NCBI GenBank assembly: GCA_948806215.1
Contig: CAQIDI010000001.1
Location: 203,714 to 267,713 of the forward strand
Reading direction: 5' to 3'
Length of the DNA stretch: 64,000 bases
From: an uncultured Eubacteriales bacterium
GTDB lineage: Bacteria; Bacillota; Clostridia; Christensenellales; UBA1242
Under the pieces are notes generated by a model. The model ran no database searches. It was not told where the DNA came from and was given only the letters and a program-made list of their open reading frames with translations. Shown here one piece after another: positions 7,553 through 16,156 of the stretch; the stretch's first letter is position 1; each line of letters opens with the position of its first letter. The translations under genes were made by a program, and so were the position numbers.

Positions 7553-8521
7553 CTACATATTAAGCACTTTTAACACTAAATAATCAATTGCATAATCGCT
7601 AGATATAATTCCTTGTTTTAATTCGTAATCTAATTTATCGCAAATATCAACAATTTGCTTAAGATTGCGTTTTGAAAACAATTTACTTTGATTAAATGCA
7701 ACTGTTATTGCATATTCTTTAACACCTAAATTTGCACTTAATTCGCTTTTATTGCTTTTAGAAATTGCAACGTGAAACAACCTTCTAAAATGATTATAAA
7801 TAAGTGGAAGCAAAGTTCTAAAAGTATCCTTTTTTGCCCTAAGCGAATTTAACAATTCAAAAACTTTATCCTTATTTTTTTTTGCCATATTTTCGGTTAA
7901 CTCGTAAATTTGAAACTCCAACGTTTTGGTTACCAGTAACTCTACATCACAATTTTTTATTAGTTTTTTATCTGAAACAAAGTTTATTAACTTACTAAGC
8001 TCGCTAGTTATTTTTGTTAAATCACACACACAATAATCTTTAAGTGTTTTTAGTGCCAAAGTTTCTATTTGAGTTTCGGATTTTTTTAATTCCGACAATA
8101 TAAAACTATCAACAAATTTTTCTGGTAGTCTGTTACAATCAACCACCATTAAATTTGATATAGCATTTTTAAATTCTTTTTCGTTATCACCCAACACCAA
8201 AACCAAAATTGATTGCTCGTTAGGATGTTTTAAATAATCTAACAAAGCATTAAAATTTGTTGTTGTGGTTTTTACATTAAGATTAACAACCGCCAACTTT
8301 TTATCGTCGAAAACAGGCATTGTGTTTAAAAATTTTACAACATCTAAAAAATCTAAGTTGTCACCAATAAATTTAACATAGTTTAATGTTGGCATTTGCA
8401 AATTTAATGCATTATAAATTAGTTCACAGCTTTTAGTTAGCAAAAATTCGTCTATGCCAACTAATGCATAGCCATTTGAAATATTATTTTTTAAACTGCT
8501 CTTTAATTCGATGTATTGCAT
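7553..8521 (-). CDS. holA: DNA polymerase III delta subunit
   Basis: HolA is the clamp-loader subunit that opens the beta clamp. The 322-residue length, N-terminal recognition of a degenerate AAA+ fold (YALVGIDEFLL, then KKLAVVNL), the central KITSELSKL region and the C-terminal collar domain (FRTLLPLIYNHFRRLFHVAI, SSDYAIDYLVLKVL) match the family. As expected for delta, no functional Walker A is present. It begins 17 nt after the comEC stop, so the two are probably one transcript. Order comEC-holA-rpsT is conserved across Bacillota, which strengthens the call. Confidence 0.9.
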   Translation of the reverse strand: MQYIELKSSLKNNISNGYALVGIDEFLLTKSCELIYNALNLQMPTLNYVKFIGDNLDFLDVVKFLNTMPVFDDKKLAVVNLNVKTTTTNFNALLDYLKHPNEQSILVLVLGDNEKEFKNAISNLMVVDCNRLPEKFVDSFILSELKKSETQIETLALKTLKDYCVCDLTKITSELSKLINFVSDKKLIKNCDVELLVTKTLEFQIYELTENMAKKNKDKVFELLNSLRAKKDTFRTLLPLIYNHFRRLFHVAISKSNKSELSANLGVKEYAITVAFNQSKLFSKRNLKQIVDICDKLDYELKQGIISSDYAIDYLVLKVLNM

Positions 8522-8538
8522 ATTTTAGTTATATCATT

Positions 8539-10707
8539 TTAAAAAGTTTTAGTAAAGAAAAGCAAACTGTTTAACTTAACAGAATCTAAAACTTTTGTTT
8601 CCCTATAAGTAATTAAATTTTTATATTTAACATCATACGCTTTAAAATCTATATTATTATTGTTTGAAATAACATAATTATAATCATCTAAAAAATAATA
8701 ACAATCGGTTTTTGAAATATTATCTGCAACAAACAAAACCAGTTCCGAGTTAATTTCAACTTTTAATGCAATGGTGTTAAAATCATTTTTTATGTAGCTA
8801 AAATTCAAATCGCTTAAAGCAAAATTATTATTATAAAATTGTAAACTTGCCTTTTTTGAAAACTCGTTTAAAACCTGATTTTTATAATTATCTTCAAATA
8901 CCATAATTTTAGGTTTATAAACTTTAACAATTTTATTTAATGTGTCGTTATCTTTAACACTATAGCCATATAAAATAACAGCATCAACACTATGTAATTT
9001 GCTTTTATCTAATAACTTTGAAACATAGTTAAAATTATTTAAGTTATTTAAAACCAATATAGTTTCGTTTTTGTTTGTTGTTAAAACAGCATTATTGCCA
9101 TACCTACTATAACTAGCCATTAAATTATAACTATTAAATGTCGCAGGCATATTTGTTAAAAGCGTTATAACTATTGCAATAACAATTAAAGCAGAACTTA
9201 GCAAACACTTAATTTTTGGTTTTGTTATTAAAAACTTTATTATAAACAAAGCCAAAAGCATTAAGCTAATAACTATGTAACCAATATTAAACACTTTTAT
9301 ATTTAAGAAATTTATTTCTGCAATAAAATTAGCAAATATTTTTATAAAATGCAAAATTAAGTTTGGTATTGTTAACATAAAATTAAACACATTGGTTATT
9401 GCACCAATAAAAGCAAACACAAATAAAAACATATAGCAAACCGAAAATAGTGGTAGCACAATAATGTTTGATATTACCGATACAAAATTAATAACATTAA
9501 AATGATGAGCTGTTATACTAAACACACCAATATTAACTGCCAGTGATATTGCTAACGCATCAGCTAACCGCTTTGGAAATTTTATGCCAACAAAACAATC
9601 AGAAATTAATGGGGCTAATGTTATTATTGCAAACACACAAGCAAAACTTAATTGAAAGCCAACAGTGAATAACGAGAACGGACTAAAAATTAAAATAATA
9701 ATTGCTGCCAAACTTAAAGAACTTAGTGCATCGTATTCTTTGTTATATATTTTAGAGAATAATAACACTAAACTCATTATAACTGCTCTAACCACACTAG
9801 GTGTAAAGTTTGTTAAATAAGCATACAAAAATAAAATTATAAAAATAATAATATTCTTTAAATGTTTGTTACATTTTAGTAGGTTTAACAAACCAACTAA
9901 AAGTGCCACTAAAAATCCAATATGCAAACCAGATACTGCAAGAATATGTGCTAGCCCACTATAAGAAAATGCATTATAAACATCATCGCTTAAATTATCC
10001 TTTTCGCCAAACAACATTGAATATGCTAAATTAGCATTATCGGCATTTAGCGTTAAAATTAAATTATTTAAAACATTTTGCTTAATAACATCTTTAACTG
10101 TTTTGTTAGCATTTGTTATTGTTATGTTTCCTACAAACGAACTAGAAGAATACTTAATGTTGTTTACAATTTTATAAACAGTTTCATAACCAGCATTAAC
10201 TTTATATAAATCGGTTGTTAAACTTAAATAGTTTCCATTAACTATATTAGAAGTTATTGCATTATCGCTTTTTGTTATGCTTAACTCACTGTTCCCACCA
10301 ATATCTTTCCCATCAATTTTAACATTATCTAGGTTAACAACCATATAGTTGTTATAATTTTTAACATCACAAATTCTACCACTTAAGGTAACATTGTTTA
10401 GTGTTATATTTTCGTTACTATTAAATAATGTTAAAATGGTATAAAAGCTAGCAACCGAAATTGTTATACCAATTAAAACACAAAGTGCTGTTGGTTTAAA
10501 TTTTTTTATAAAACTAAAAAACCTATTATTTTTATTAATAAGTGATAGTAAAAACAAAATAGCAAAAGTAAGCATTAAAGTTATAATAACAACCAAAGCA
10601 AAAATTCCAACGCCGGTGTTATTAAAATTAAAACTTGCTAAACACACTATTCCTAATATTAAACTAATTGCCACAATAAATAGTGGACGAAAATTAATTT
10701 TCATCAT
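8539..10707 (-). CDS. comEC: ComEC/Rec2-family DNA-uptake channel with decayed C-terminal hydrolase domain
   Basis: ComEC forms the inner-membrane channel for single-stranded DNA in competence. The N-terminal membrane/OB part (GRICDVKNYNNYMVVNLD) and the competence domain with GLAHILAVSGLHIGFL and many membrane helices are intact. In the C-terminal part the metallo-beta-lactamase-like domain lacks its HxHxDH signature: the expected spot reads ILYGYSVKDNDTL (about nt 8940-8976). I start at ATG 10707; a TTG 21 nt upstream is also possible, and neither has a strong ribosome site. Operon with holA. Either a nuclease-free ComEC or a degenerating competence gene. Confidence 0.88.
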   Translation of the reverse strand: MMKINFRPLFIVAISLILGIVCLASFNFNNTGVGIFALVVIITLMLTFAILFLLSLINKNNRFFSFIKKFKPTALCVLIGITISVASFYTILTLFNSNENITLNNVTLSGRICDVKNYNNYMVVNLDNVKIDGKDIGGNSELSITKSDNAITSNIVNGNYLSLTTDLYKVNAGYETVYKIVNNIKYSSSSFVGNITITNANKTVKDVIKQNVLNNLILTLNADNANLAYSMLFGEKDNLSDDVYNAFSYSGLAHILAVSGLHIGFLVALLVGLLNLLKCNKHLKNIIIFIILFLYAYLTNFTPSVVRAVIMSLVLLFSKIYNKEYDALSSLSLAAIIILIFSPFSLFTVGFQLSFACVFAIITLAPLISDCFVGIKFPKRLADALAISLAVNIGVFSITAHHFNVINFVSVISNIIVLPLFSVCYMFLFVFAFIGAITNVFNFMLTIPNLILHFIKIFANFIAEINFLNIKVFNIGYIVISLMLLALFIIKFLITKPKIKCLLSSALIVIAIVITLLTNMPATFNSYNLMASYSRYGNNAVLTTNKNETILVLNNLNNFNYVSKLLDKSKLHSVDAVILYGYSVKDNDTLNKIVKVYKPKIMVFEDNYKNQVLNEFSKKASLQFYNNNFALSDLNFSYIKNDFNTIALKVEINSELVLFVADNISKTDCYYFLDDYNYVISNNNNIDFKAYDVKYKNLITYRETKVLDSVKLNSLLFFTKTF

Positions 10708-10816
10708 AAGCCTAACTAATTTTAACAAATATTAAAAAATTATTAAAATTTTAAAAGAATATTTTTTATAAAATTTATCAAACTAAATTTAAAGTAATAT
10801 TTTTAAGGGGTTTAAA

Positions 10817-10978
10817 ATGGAAAACAATTGTATTTGTAATTGCAACACAGTAAAAAACAAAGGCGAATATGTTTGTTGTAACTGCGGAACTCACGTTGAA
10901 TTAGATAGTGCAACAATTTTACCACCGTGCCCTACTTGTGGTAATGGAACTTATGTTAAAGACGAATATGTTAAATAG
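10817..10978 (+). CDS. Small zinc-ribbon protein, 53 aa
   Basis: This short gene starts at ATG 10817 with AAGGGG 6 nt upstream and ends at TAG 10978. Seven cysteines are present; the pattern CCNCG ... PPCPTCG is a zinc ribbon of the rubredoxin-like kind found in small Bacillota proteins, with an additional CxC at the N-terminus (NCICNCN). No other domain fits. It is transcribed alone between comEC and a convergent DUF4132-like gene. Function (zinc sensing, adaptor, or accessory to a larger complex) cannot be inferred. Confidence 0.85.
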   Translation: MENNCICNCNTVKNKGEYVCCNCGTHVELDSATILPPCPTCGNGTYVKDEYVK

Positions 10979-10986
10979 TTTCAAAT

Positions 10987-11016
10987 AAAAAGAGTGGATA
11001 AAATTCCACTCTTTTT
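10987..11016. terminator. Bidirectional terminator
   Basis: A perfect 12-bp stem (10987-10998 with 11005-11016), 6-nt loop, between the zinc-ribbon gene and the convergent long gene. Confidence 0.85.
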
Positions 11017-13294
11017 ATTTAAAACAAACATCATAAATTTGTGATAGAACCAAAGAATAAACTCTGGTACTAATAGAACCAATTTGCTCTGGTACAGCAT
11101 TTAGCAAAATATATTTATTGTTAACAAATTCTAATAGATTTAAATTATAAAATTCGATGTTTCCAACAATGCTAACATTTTTGCGTGTTGATCTAACAAT
11201 GTCAACTTTAACTAACAAATTATATTGTTTTAAAACCTTATAATAATAAACCCCATCATCAATGCTCATCTTATAATCAAAAGTTTTTATTCTAGCATTA
11301 AAAGTTAAATCAGAAACGCAAACTCCATTAAACACGCTTGAATAACTGTTTGAAAAATCGTAATTAGTAGGTTTAAAAATTTGAGAATTAATTTGCTTAA
11401 AAGGTTCAAATTTGTTAGCAAAATTTTTTAGTTCTTCGCTATTTAATTCACAAGGATGAACTAAAGAAATTTTAAAATTATCTTCTAAGTTTTCAATTTC
11501 GTTTAACTCAACAATCTTAACAAAGTTTCCTTTTTCGTAAGCCCCAAAAACCAATGTGCTTGCAATTTTTTTAAGTAACGGATTATATAAAATGTTCGAC
11601 ACAAAAATTTTTGGTTGCCACATTCTTTTTAATTCGAAAGCATTTTTAAACTTTGCAATTTGCTCCATTATAGCATAGGTTAAATCGCCATAAAATTTTA
11701 ATGCATTTTCGGAATCTGAAAAGTTTGAATCAGTTAAATTTATGTAATTATTTGTGTTGCAATTTTTAACTTTAACACTTAAATTTTCGGTTATTTCAAA
11801 TTTTAAATTTTCGCCATTACATAAAATAACTTTAGTACCATCTTCTTCTAAACCATAACTAGAAATCATCTCATCTAAGTAATCTAATGCCGAAATACCA
11901 GCACTTTCTGCCAAAATCTCTAAAAATTGATAATAATATTGTTTATTACTGGTTTGCATATAGGTTTGTTTAACAAAGTTAACAACTTGACTTTGCCCTG
12001 TTTGACATAGCGCTGTTAACACATATGAACTAAGCCTAGAATCAACCAAACAAGTTGGAACAACATCCATTAATTTAGATATTACCAAACTAGAACAAAC
12101 TGCCGAAACATAAACACTTATCCATTTATTATTATCGTTAAAATTTCCACCCAAATCTTTAATTAACATAAAACCTAAATTATCCAGCTCGCTTTGTGAA
12201 AAAAAGTTTGATAATATTTCAAATTTTTTTATTGAGTGCGAATCGGTTACATTTTGCAATGTTTTAAAAATGCAACTAATAACTGCATCGTTTGCTTTAA
12301 TGCCATTTTTAAAATAAATTAAATATTTGCTACTAATGCCTTCGGTAACATAATCACGCGCGTTACTTTCTGCATATTCAATAAATTCGTTAATGGTTTC
12401 AAACCTAACATTTTTACTAAAATCAATTTCATCTTTTAAAACAGCTTTTAGTTTTTCATTTTCAAGTTTATCATATAAAAATGGAAGTGTTGCTTTAACA
12501 TAATTTCCAAAGCTTAAATAAAATTCTAAAGCCAATTTTTGTTTATCAGGGGTTGCTTTTAAAATGTAATTTTGCAATTCTAAAATTCCAACTTCTCCGC
12601 AATCGGTAAATAATTTATTAATATCTTCTTTTTTAAAATAATTTTCTAAAAACAAATTATCAATTAATTTTTGCACACCTTTTTTAGGAAATAATTCGCA
12701 ATATATTTCGTAGCCCGTAACATAAAATTCTTCGGTGTTAATATAGTTTAAATAACTACCTTCATTTTTAGAAATAAACTCTTCTAAAAATTCTTTTGAA
12801 GGACGCAAATATTTGTTAAGAACAGTTCCTTTTTCACTGTTATAAATAGCAAACAAAAATGGTAATATTTTAAAATTATCAATGCCACAAAATTTAACAG
12901 CTTCAATAAATCTATCAAAATATCGTTCGTTAAATTCGTAGTTTAATTTTTTGCTAGCATAATTTTCTTCGCCAATATGATTAACAAAAGTTCTGTTAAT
13001 TAAAATACAAATTTCGTTAAAGTGCTTAGAATATAAAAATGCTTGCAACACATAGGATAAATAATATTTATAATCCTTAACTTGAAATAATAAATCAACA
13101 ATGTTTCCAATGTCGGTTTCGTTTAAAACTAGTGTTGTTAATTTTTCAATATCCGATGCATTTTGCAAAACCAAAAAAGTGCCATTAGTTAAATCTTCAC
13201 TAATTTTTGTCATAATATCATATGGTGCATTAGCATTAGAAAAAATATTTAAAACATAATTATTAATAACTTCTTTTGTAATATAATATGGCAT
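11015..13294 (-). CDS. Large HEAT-like protein with DUF4132 (MolR-type) C-terminus
   Basis: The 759-residue protein has no signal peptide or membrane segment. The first ~500 residues are helical and look like alpha-solenoid repeats. The C-terminal third carries wording typical of DUF4132/MolR proteins: WQPKIFVSNILYNPLLKKIA, STLVFGAYEKG, then ISLVHPCELNSEELKNF and PFKQINSQIFKP, matching the pattern 'HP..L ... PF.Q..R'. The biochemical role of DUF4132 is poorly understood. The WGR or other N-terminal domains found in some relatives are absent. GGAG lies 8 nt before the ATG. It is a single-gene unit upstream of the sporulation cluster. Confidence 0.65.
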   Translation of the reverse strand: MPYYITKEVINNYVLNIFSNANAPYDIMTKISEDLTNGTFLVLQNASDIEKLTTLVLNETDIGNIVDLLFQVKDYKYYLSYVLQAFLYSKHFNEICILINRTFVNHIGEENYASKKLNYEFNERYFDRFIEAVKFCGIDNFKILPFLFAIYNSEKGTVLNKYLRPSKEFLEEFISKNEGSYLNYINTEEFYVTGYEIYCELFPKKGVQKLIDNLFLENYFKKEDINKLFTDCGEVGILELQNYILKATPDKQKLALEFYLSFGNYVKATLPFLYDKLENEKLKAVLKDEIDFSKNVRFETINEFIEYAESNARDYVTEGISSKYLIYFKNGIKANDAVISCIFKTLQNVTDSHSIKKFEILSNFFSQSELDNLGFMLIKDLGGNFNDNNKWISVYVSAVCSSLVISKLMDVVPTCLVDSRLSSYVLTALCQTGQSQVVNFVKQTYMQTSNKQYYYQFLEILAESAGISALDYLDEMISSYGLEEDGTKVILCNGENLKFEITENLSVKVKNCNTNNYINLTDSNFSDSENALKFYGDLTYAIMEQIAKFKNAFELKRMWQPKIFVSNILYNPLLKKIASTLVFGAYEKGNFVKIVELNEIENLEDNFKISLVHPCELNSEELKNFANKFEPFKQINSQIFKPTNYDFSNSYSSVFNGVCVSDLTFNARIKTFDYKMSIDDGVYYYKVLKQYNLLVKVDIVRSTRKNVSIVGNIEFYNLNLLEFVNNKYILLNAVPEQIGSISTRVYSLVLSQIYDVCFK

Positions 13295-13364
13295 AACAAT
13301 TTCTCCTTAGTTTAAGTTTATCACAAAGTTACAATTAATCGCAAAGTGTTTTATAAAATTAAAA

Positions 13365-13390
13365 AAACAACCAATTATTTTTGGTTGTTT
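13365..13390 (-). terminator. Terminator of the spoIVFA-spoIVFB unit
   Basis: A 9-bp stem AAACAACCA/TGGTTGTTT (13365-13373 with 13382-13390) overlaps the spoIVFB stop and is followed by T on the minus strand. Confidence 0.75.
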
Positions 13391-14187
13391 AAAAACTTAA
13401 TAACATCGCTTTCGTTTAAAACTTTTATTACTTTGTTGTTATCGTCCATAACATAAAATTGTGTGTAGTGTCCGCCGCCAATATATTTAACTAATTTATA
13501 AATCGGCACACCTTTATTAACAACATAACTTTTTAATTCGATAGGAGTTTCAATTTGTTTTGTTTTACTAGAAACAAATGTTCTTTCAAAATAAACATTT
13601 TCGTCTGTGCCGAAACAAGAAAAAAATAAAAATACCGATGTGAACATATAAGTTAAATTAATAGCATAAAAAACCGATGCTATAAACAACCCTAAAAAAA
13701 TCAAACTAAACAAAAAGCCAACAAGTTTCATTATTTTATAAACTTTTAACTTATCCATTTTTTTTATAAAATAACAAATAGCAACTCGTCCACCATCTAA
13801 TGGAAAAACAGGAATCAAATTAAATGTTCCTAGTGCTAACGAAGAAAACACAAAGGTTTCTGTATAGGAATAAGTTTCTGGAAACAACCACCAAAAAGCA
13901 ACACACAATATAACACAAATCAAATTTATAGTTGGCCCTGCTAAGGCAATTAATATTTCGTGTTTGGGATTTATTATTTGCGAGTTACCGCCAAGCCCTG
14001 CCCCATAAGGCATAAACACCACTTTGTTTAATTTGTATCCACATTTTTTTGCAACAAAATAGTGAGCATATTCGTGGATACACAATGTTAACATATAAAC
14101 AAAAAACTGATTAACCCAACCAAAGTAAACTAGTATAAAAGCAAAAACTATAAATAGCGGATGAAATTTTACCGTTAACTTTCCCAT
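13375..14187 (-). CDS. spoIVFB: Site-2 metalloprotease SpoIVFB (pro-sigma-K processing type)
   Basis: SpoIVFB cleaves pro-sigma-K inside the outer forespore membrane. The zinc motif HEYAH is at residues 38-42 within a membrane segment, and the third ligand motif NLIPVFPLDGGR is at 123-134. Four to six membrane segments are seen, then a C-terminal partial CBS domain (VVNKGVPIYKLVKY ... FYVMDDNNKVIKVL). Length 270 matches the family. Its start overlaps the end of spoIVFA by 13 nt, indicating translational coupling. Order mreB-minD-spoIVFA-spoIVFB is as in Bacillus. Sporulation role is inferred from context plus domain match; generic S2P is the alternative. Confidence 0.88.
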   Translation of the reverse strand: MGKLTVKFHPLFIVFAFILVYFGWVNQFFVYMLTLCIHEYAHYFVAKKCGYKLNKVVFMPYGAGLGGNSQIINPKHEILIALAGPTINLICVILCVAFWWLFPETYSYTETFVFSSLALGTFNLIPVFPLDGGRVAICYFIKKMDKLKVYKIMKLVGFLFSLIFLGLFIASVFYAINLTYMFTSVFLFFSCFGTDENVYFERTFVSSKTKQIETPIELKSYVVNKGVPIYKLVKYIGGGHYTQFYVMDDNNKVIKVLNESDVIKFLNNQK

Positions 14188-14783
14188 ACTACCTGATTTT
14201 TATTAACCGATAAATTTTGCGAAACACCTTCAATAAAAACACTTAATTTTAAATATTCGTTGGGCTTCGCAGTTGCAATATCCTTTCCTTTTTTTACTAA
14301 TTGATTAATTACAACACCAGTAATATCAATGTTTAAATATCTTGTAACAACCGAAGCGTTATGCTTTATTTCAATATATTTTTCGCCAGTTGGTAAAACT
14401 CCAAGCCCAGTTACAATTCCATCTTCGCAAGCCTTTACCATAATAGAATTATCAATTAAAAACTTTAATTCCCCATTTTCGCTTTCTATATTAGAACATT
14501 TAACTGGAACCATTAATTTTAGGTTTTTAGTTTCTATTAGATTAAGCGATGTAGAAGTGAAAATAACATCACCAAAACTATTATATAGTGTATTAAATGG
14601 ATTATAAACACTAGCATAAGTATCGGTTATAGAGCTATTACCAAAAATTGCAACACCAAAACTGAATATACTTATAAAACAACCCAATATGGCACAAGTT
14701 ATAACAGATTTTTTGCGTTCTACTTTTAAATATATATTTTTAATTTTATTTTTTCTAATACTTGTTACTTTTAATGTTTTCAT
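14175..14783 (-). CDS. spoIVFA: SpoIVFA-like regulator with degenerate M23 domain
   Basis: SpoIVFA anchors and controls SpoIVFB until a signal arrives from the forespore. The N-terminal 28 residues are cytoplasmic and very basic, followed by one membrane segment (about 29-50). The extracytoplasmic part ends in an M23/LytM-like beta domain (ACEDGIVTGLGVLPTGEKYIEIKHN ... KGKDIA) without the zinc-binding histidine pattern, as in SpoIVFA. AGGT precedes the ATG. A sigma-E-like promoter at 14804-14832 lies between minE and this gene. The overlap with spoIVFB and the location are the strongest support. Confidence 0.82.
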   Translation of the reverse strand: MKTLKVTSIRKNKIKNIYLKVERKKSVITCAILGCFISIFSFGVAIFGNSSITDTYASVYNPFNTLYNSFGDVIFTSTSLNLIETKNLKLMVPVKCSNIESENGELKFLIDNSIMVKACEDGIVTGLGVLPTGEKYIEIKHNASVVTRYLNIDITGVVINQLVKKGKDIATAKPNEYLKLSVFIEGVSQNLSVNKNQVVWES

Positions 14784-14803
14784 ATTGCACCTAACCTAAT
14801 AAA

Positions 14804-14832
14804 TATTTATGACATTCCTTAGCACAATATGT
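14804..14832 (-). promoter_or_regulatory. Sigma-E-like (mother-cell) promoter for spoIVFA-spoIVFB
   Basis: On the minus strand ACATATT (14826-14832), exactly 14 nt, then CATAAATA (14804-14811). Bacillus sigma-E consensus is roughly GHATATT-N14-CATACAHT, so spacing is exact and only two or three bases differ. The Bacillus spoIVF operon is known to use sigma-E. Confidence 0.6.
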
Positions 14833-14847
14833 TAAATTTTGTTTAAA

Positions 14848-15081
14848 TTATGCTCTTACTGCACTTAAATCCTTTAGCCTTCTGGTTCTGGCATAAACCT
14901 TTATTTCAAAAAAGCCAAACTCATCAACATCTATTTTAAGTTTAAGTTCGTCTGAGTTTAAGTCCATATAATTGTTTAAAACATCTAGCAAATCACTTTT
15001 TAAAACACGTTCAATATTAACCGAACTTTTATCAAATATTAAAACTTGCCTTAATCGCTCTTCGCTTTTAGTAATATCCAT
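14848..15081 (-). CDS. minE: Cell-division topological specificity factor MinE
   Basis: MinE stimulates MinD ATPase and drives pole-to-pole Min movement. The 77-residue length fits. The start is ERLRQVLIFDKSSVN, like the anti-MinCD segment, followed by LLDVLNNYMDLNSDELKLKID and a terminal strand EIKVYARTRR of the topological domain. Its ATG overlaps the minD stop, so translation is coupled. MinE in a sporulating Bacillota genome fits Clostridia rather than Bacillus, which uses DivIVA instead. No minC lies beside it. Confidence 0.88.
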   Translation of the reverse strand: MDITKSEERLRQVLIFDKSSVNIERVLKSDLLDVLNNYMDLNSDELKLKIDVDEFGFFEIKVYARTRRLKDLSAVRA

Positions 15082-15875
15082 TAAACCAACCTCTTAACCT
15101 TTTTTCTTATACCACCAAAAAAGCCTTTATATTTTTTAGTGCAATCATATTCTAAATGAGTTCCATTATGCAAATTACTTGCAACCATTTTAAATGCTTC
15201 GTTAGATATTGAACTATCGTTTACTGCTCCACCAGAAACCAAAGCACGGCTAACACTATCATCTTCTGGCACAATGCCAACAACATCACACTTTAAAAAC
15301 TCTTTAATGGTTTTAACACTAAACATTTCGCCATCAATAACCATATCGCCCCTAATTCGGTTAATTAAAACCTGAACATTAGTTAGTTTTAAGGAATTTA
15401 AAATAGATAGAACCTTATCTGCATCGCGTATGGCAGAAATATGCGGAGTTGTTACAACTATCGCCTCTGTGGCGCATTTAATTGCCCTATAAAAACCCAA
15501 TTCAATACCAGCCGGGCAATCTATTAAAATATAATCAAACAGGCCGTCAATTTGCGAAATTATAAAATTTAGCTGATCCGATGTTATATCAACATTATTA
15601 ACCGAGTGAACGCTTGGCAAAACATATAATGTGGGATTAAAAAAATCTTGAATTAAAGCTTGTTTTGCCCTACACTTTCCTTTTAAAACATCAACAACAT
15701 CGTAAACAACTCTGTTTTCTACGCCCATAACAACATCTAAATTATTAAGACCAAAATCAACATCTAAAATCAATACTTTTAATTTTAACTTAGAAAGCAT
15801 TACACCTAAGTTTGTGGTAACCGTTGTTTTTCCAACACCACCTTTTCCTGAGGTTATTACAATTTTTCTTGCCAT
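15081..15875 (-). CDS. minD: Septum-site determining ATPase MinD
   Basis: MinD is the membrane-binding ATPase of the Min division-site system. The deviant Walker A GKGGVGKTT is at residues 10-18 directly after the start, with LDVDFGLNNLDVVMG, YILIDCPAGIE (Walker B) and NRIRGDMV following. The C-terminus ends in a basic amphipathic stretch (FFGGIRKKVKRLV) expected for the membrane targeting sequence. Length 264 is normal. AAGGTG precedes the ATG. minE follows with overlap; minC, usually upstream, is absent: the 281-bp gap 15876-16156 holds no open frame. Confidence 0.95.
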   Translation of the reverse strand: MARKIVITSGKGGVGKTTVTTNLGVMLSKLKLKVLILDVDFGLNNLDVVMGVENRVVYDVVDVLKGKCRAKQALIQDFFNPTLYVLPSVHSVNNVDITSDQLNFIISQIDGLFDYILIDCPAGIELGFYRAIKCATEAIVVTTPHISAIRDADKVLSILNSLKLTNVQVLINRIRGDMVIDGEMFSVKTIKEFLKCDVVGIVPEDDSVSRALVSGGAVNDSSISNEAFKMVASNLHNGTHLEYDCTKKYKGFFGGIRKKVKRLV

Positions 15876-16122
15876 TTTTCACCTTAAAAAAATAATTTAA
15901 CCTAATTATAAAGGCTAAATAAAATTTCAAAAATTTAATTTTGGTGTTAATTAATAACAATTTTTTGTTTTCGGCAAAATTTTATTAATTATAACAAAAA
16001 AGTGTTTTCTAATTAAATACTTAATTAAAAACAAAACATAAAAACCCTTAAATATTAAACACAATAGTTTTAACCCATTGATTAAAACTAAAATTCTAAA
16101 AATATTAATTATATTTCAAATA

Positions 16123-16154
16123 AAAAAATGCATCGCAACTGCAATACACTTTTT
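16123..16154 (-). terminator. Terminator between the MreB homologue and minD
   Basis: A hairpin with three G-U pairs on the minus-strand RNA and a seven-T tail. It implies minD-minE is transcribed separately from the MreB gene. The rest of 15876-16122 is plain AT-rich DNA in which I see nothing else. Confidence 0.55.
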
Positions 16155-16156
16155 AT

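Noticed and set aside
15876..16156. Possible minC remnant between the MreB gene and minD
   Set aside because: No frame with MinC-like residues is present; only AT-rich DNA and a terminator.
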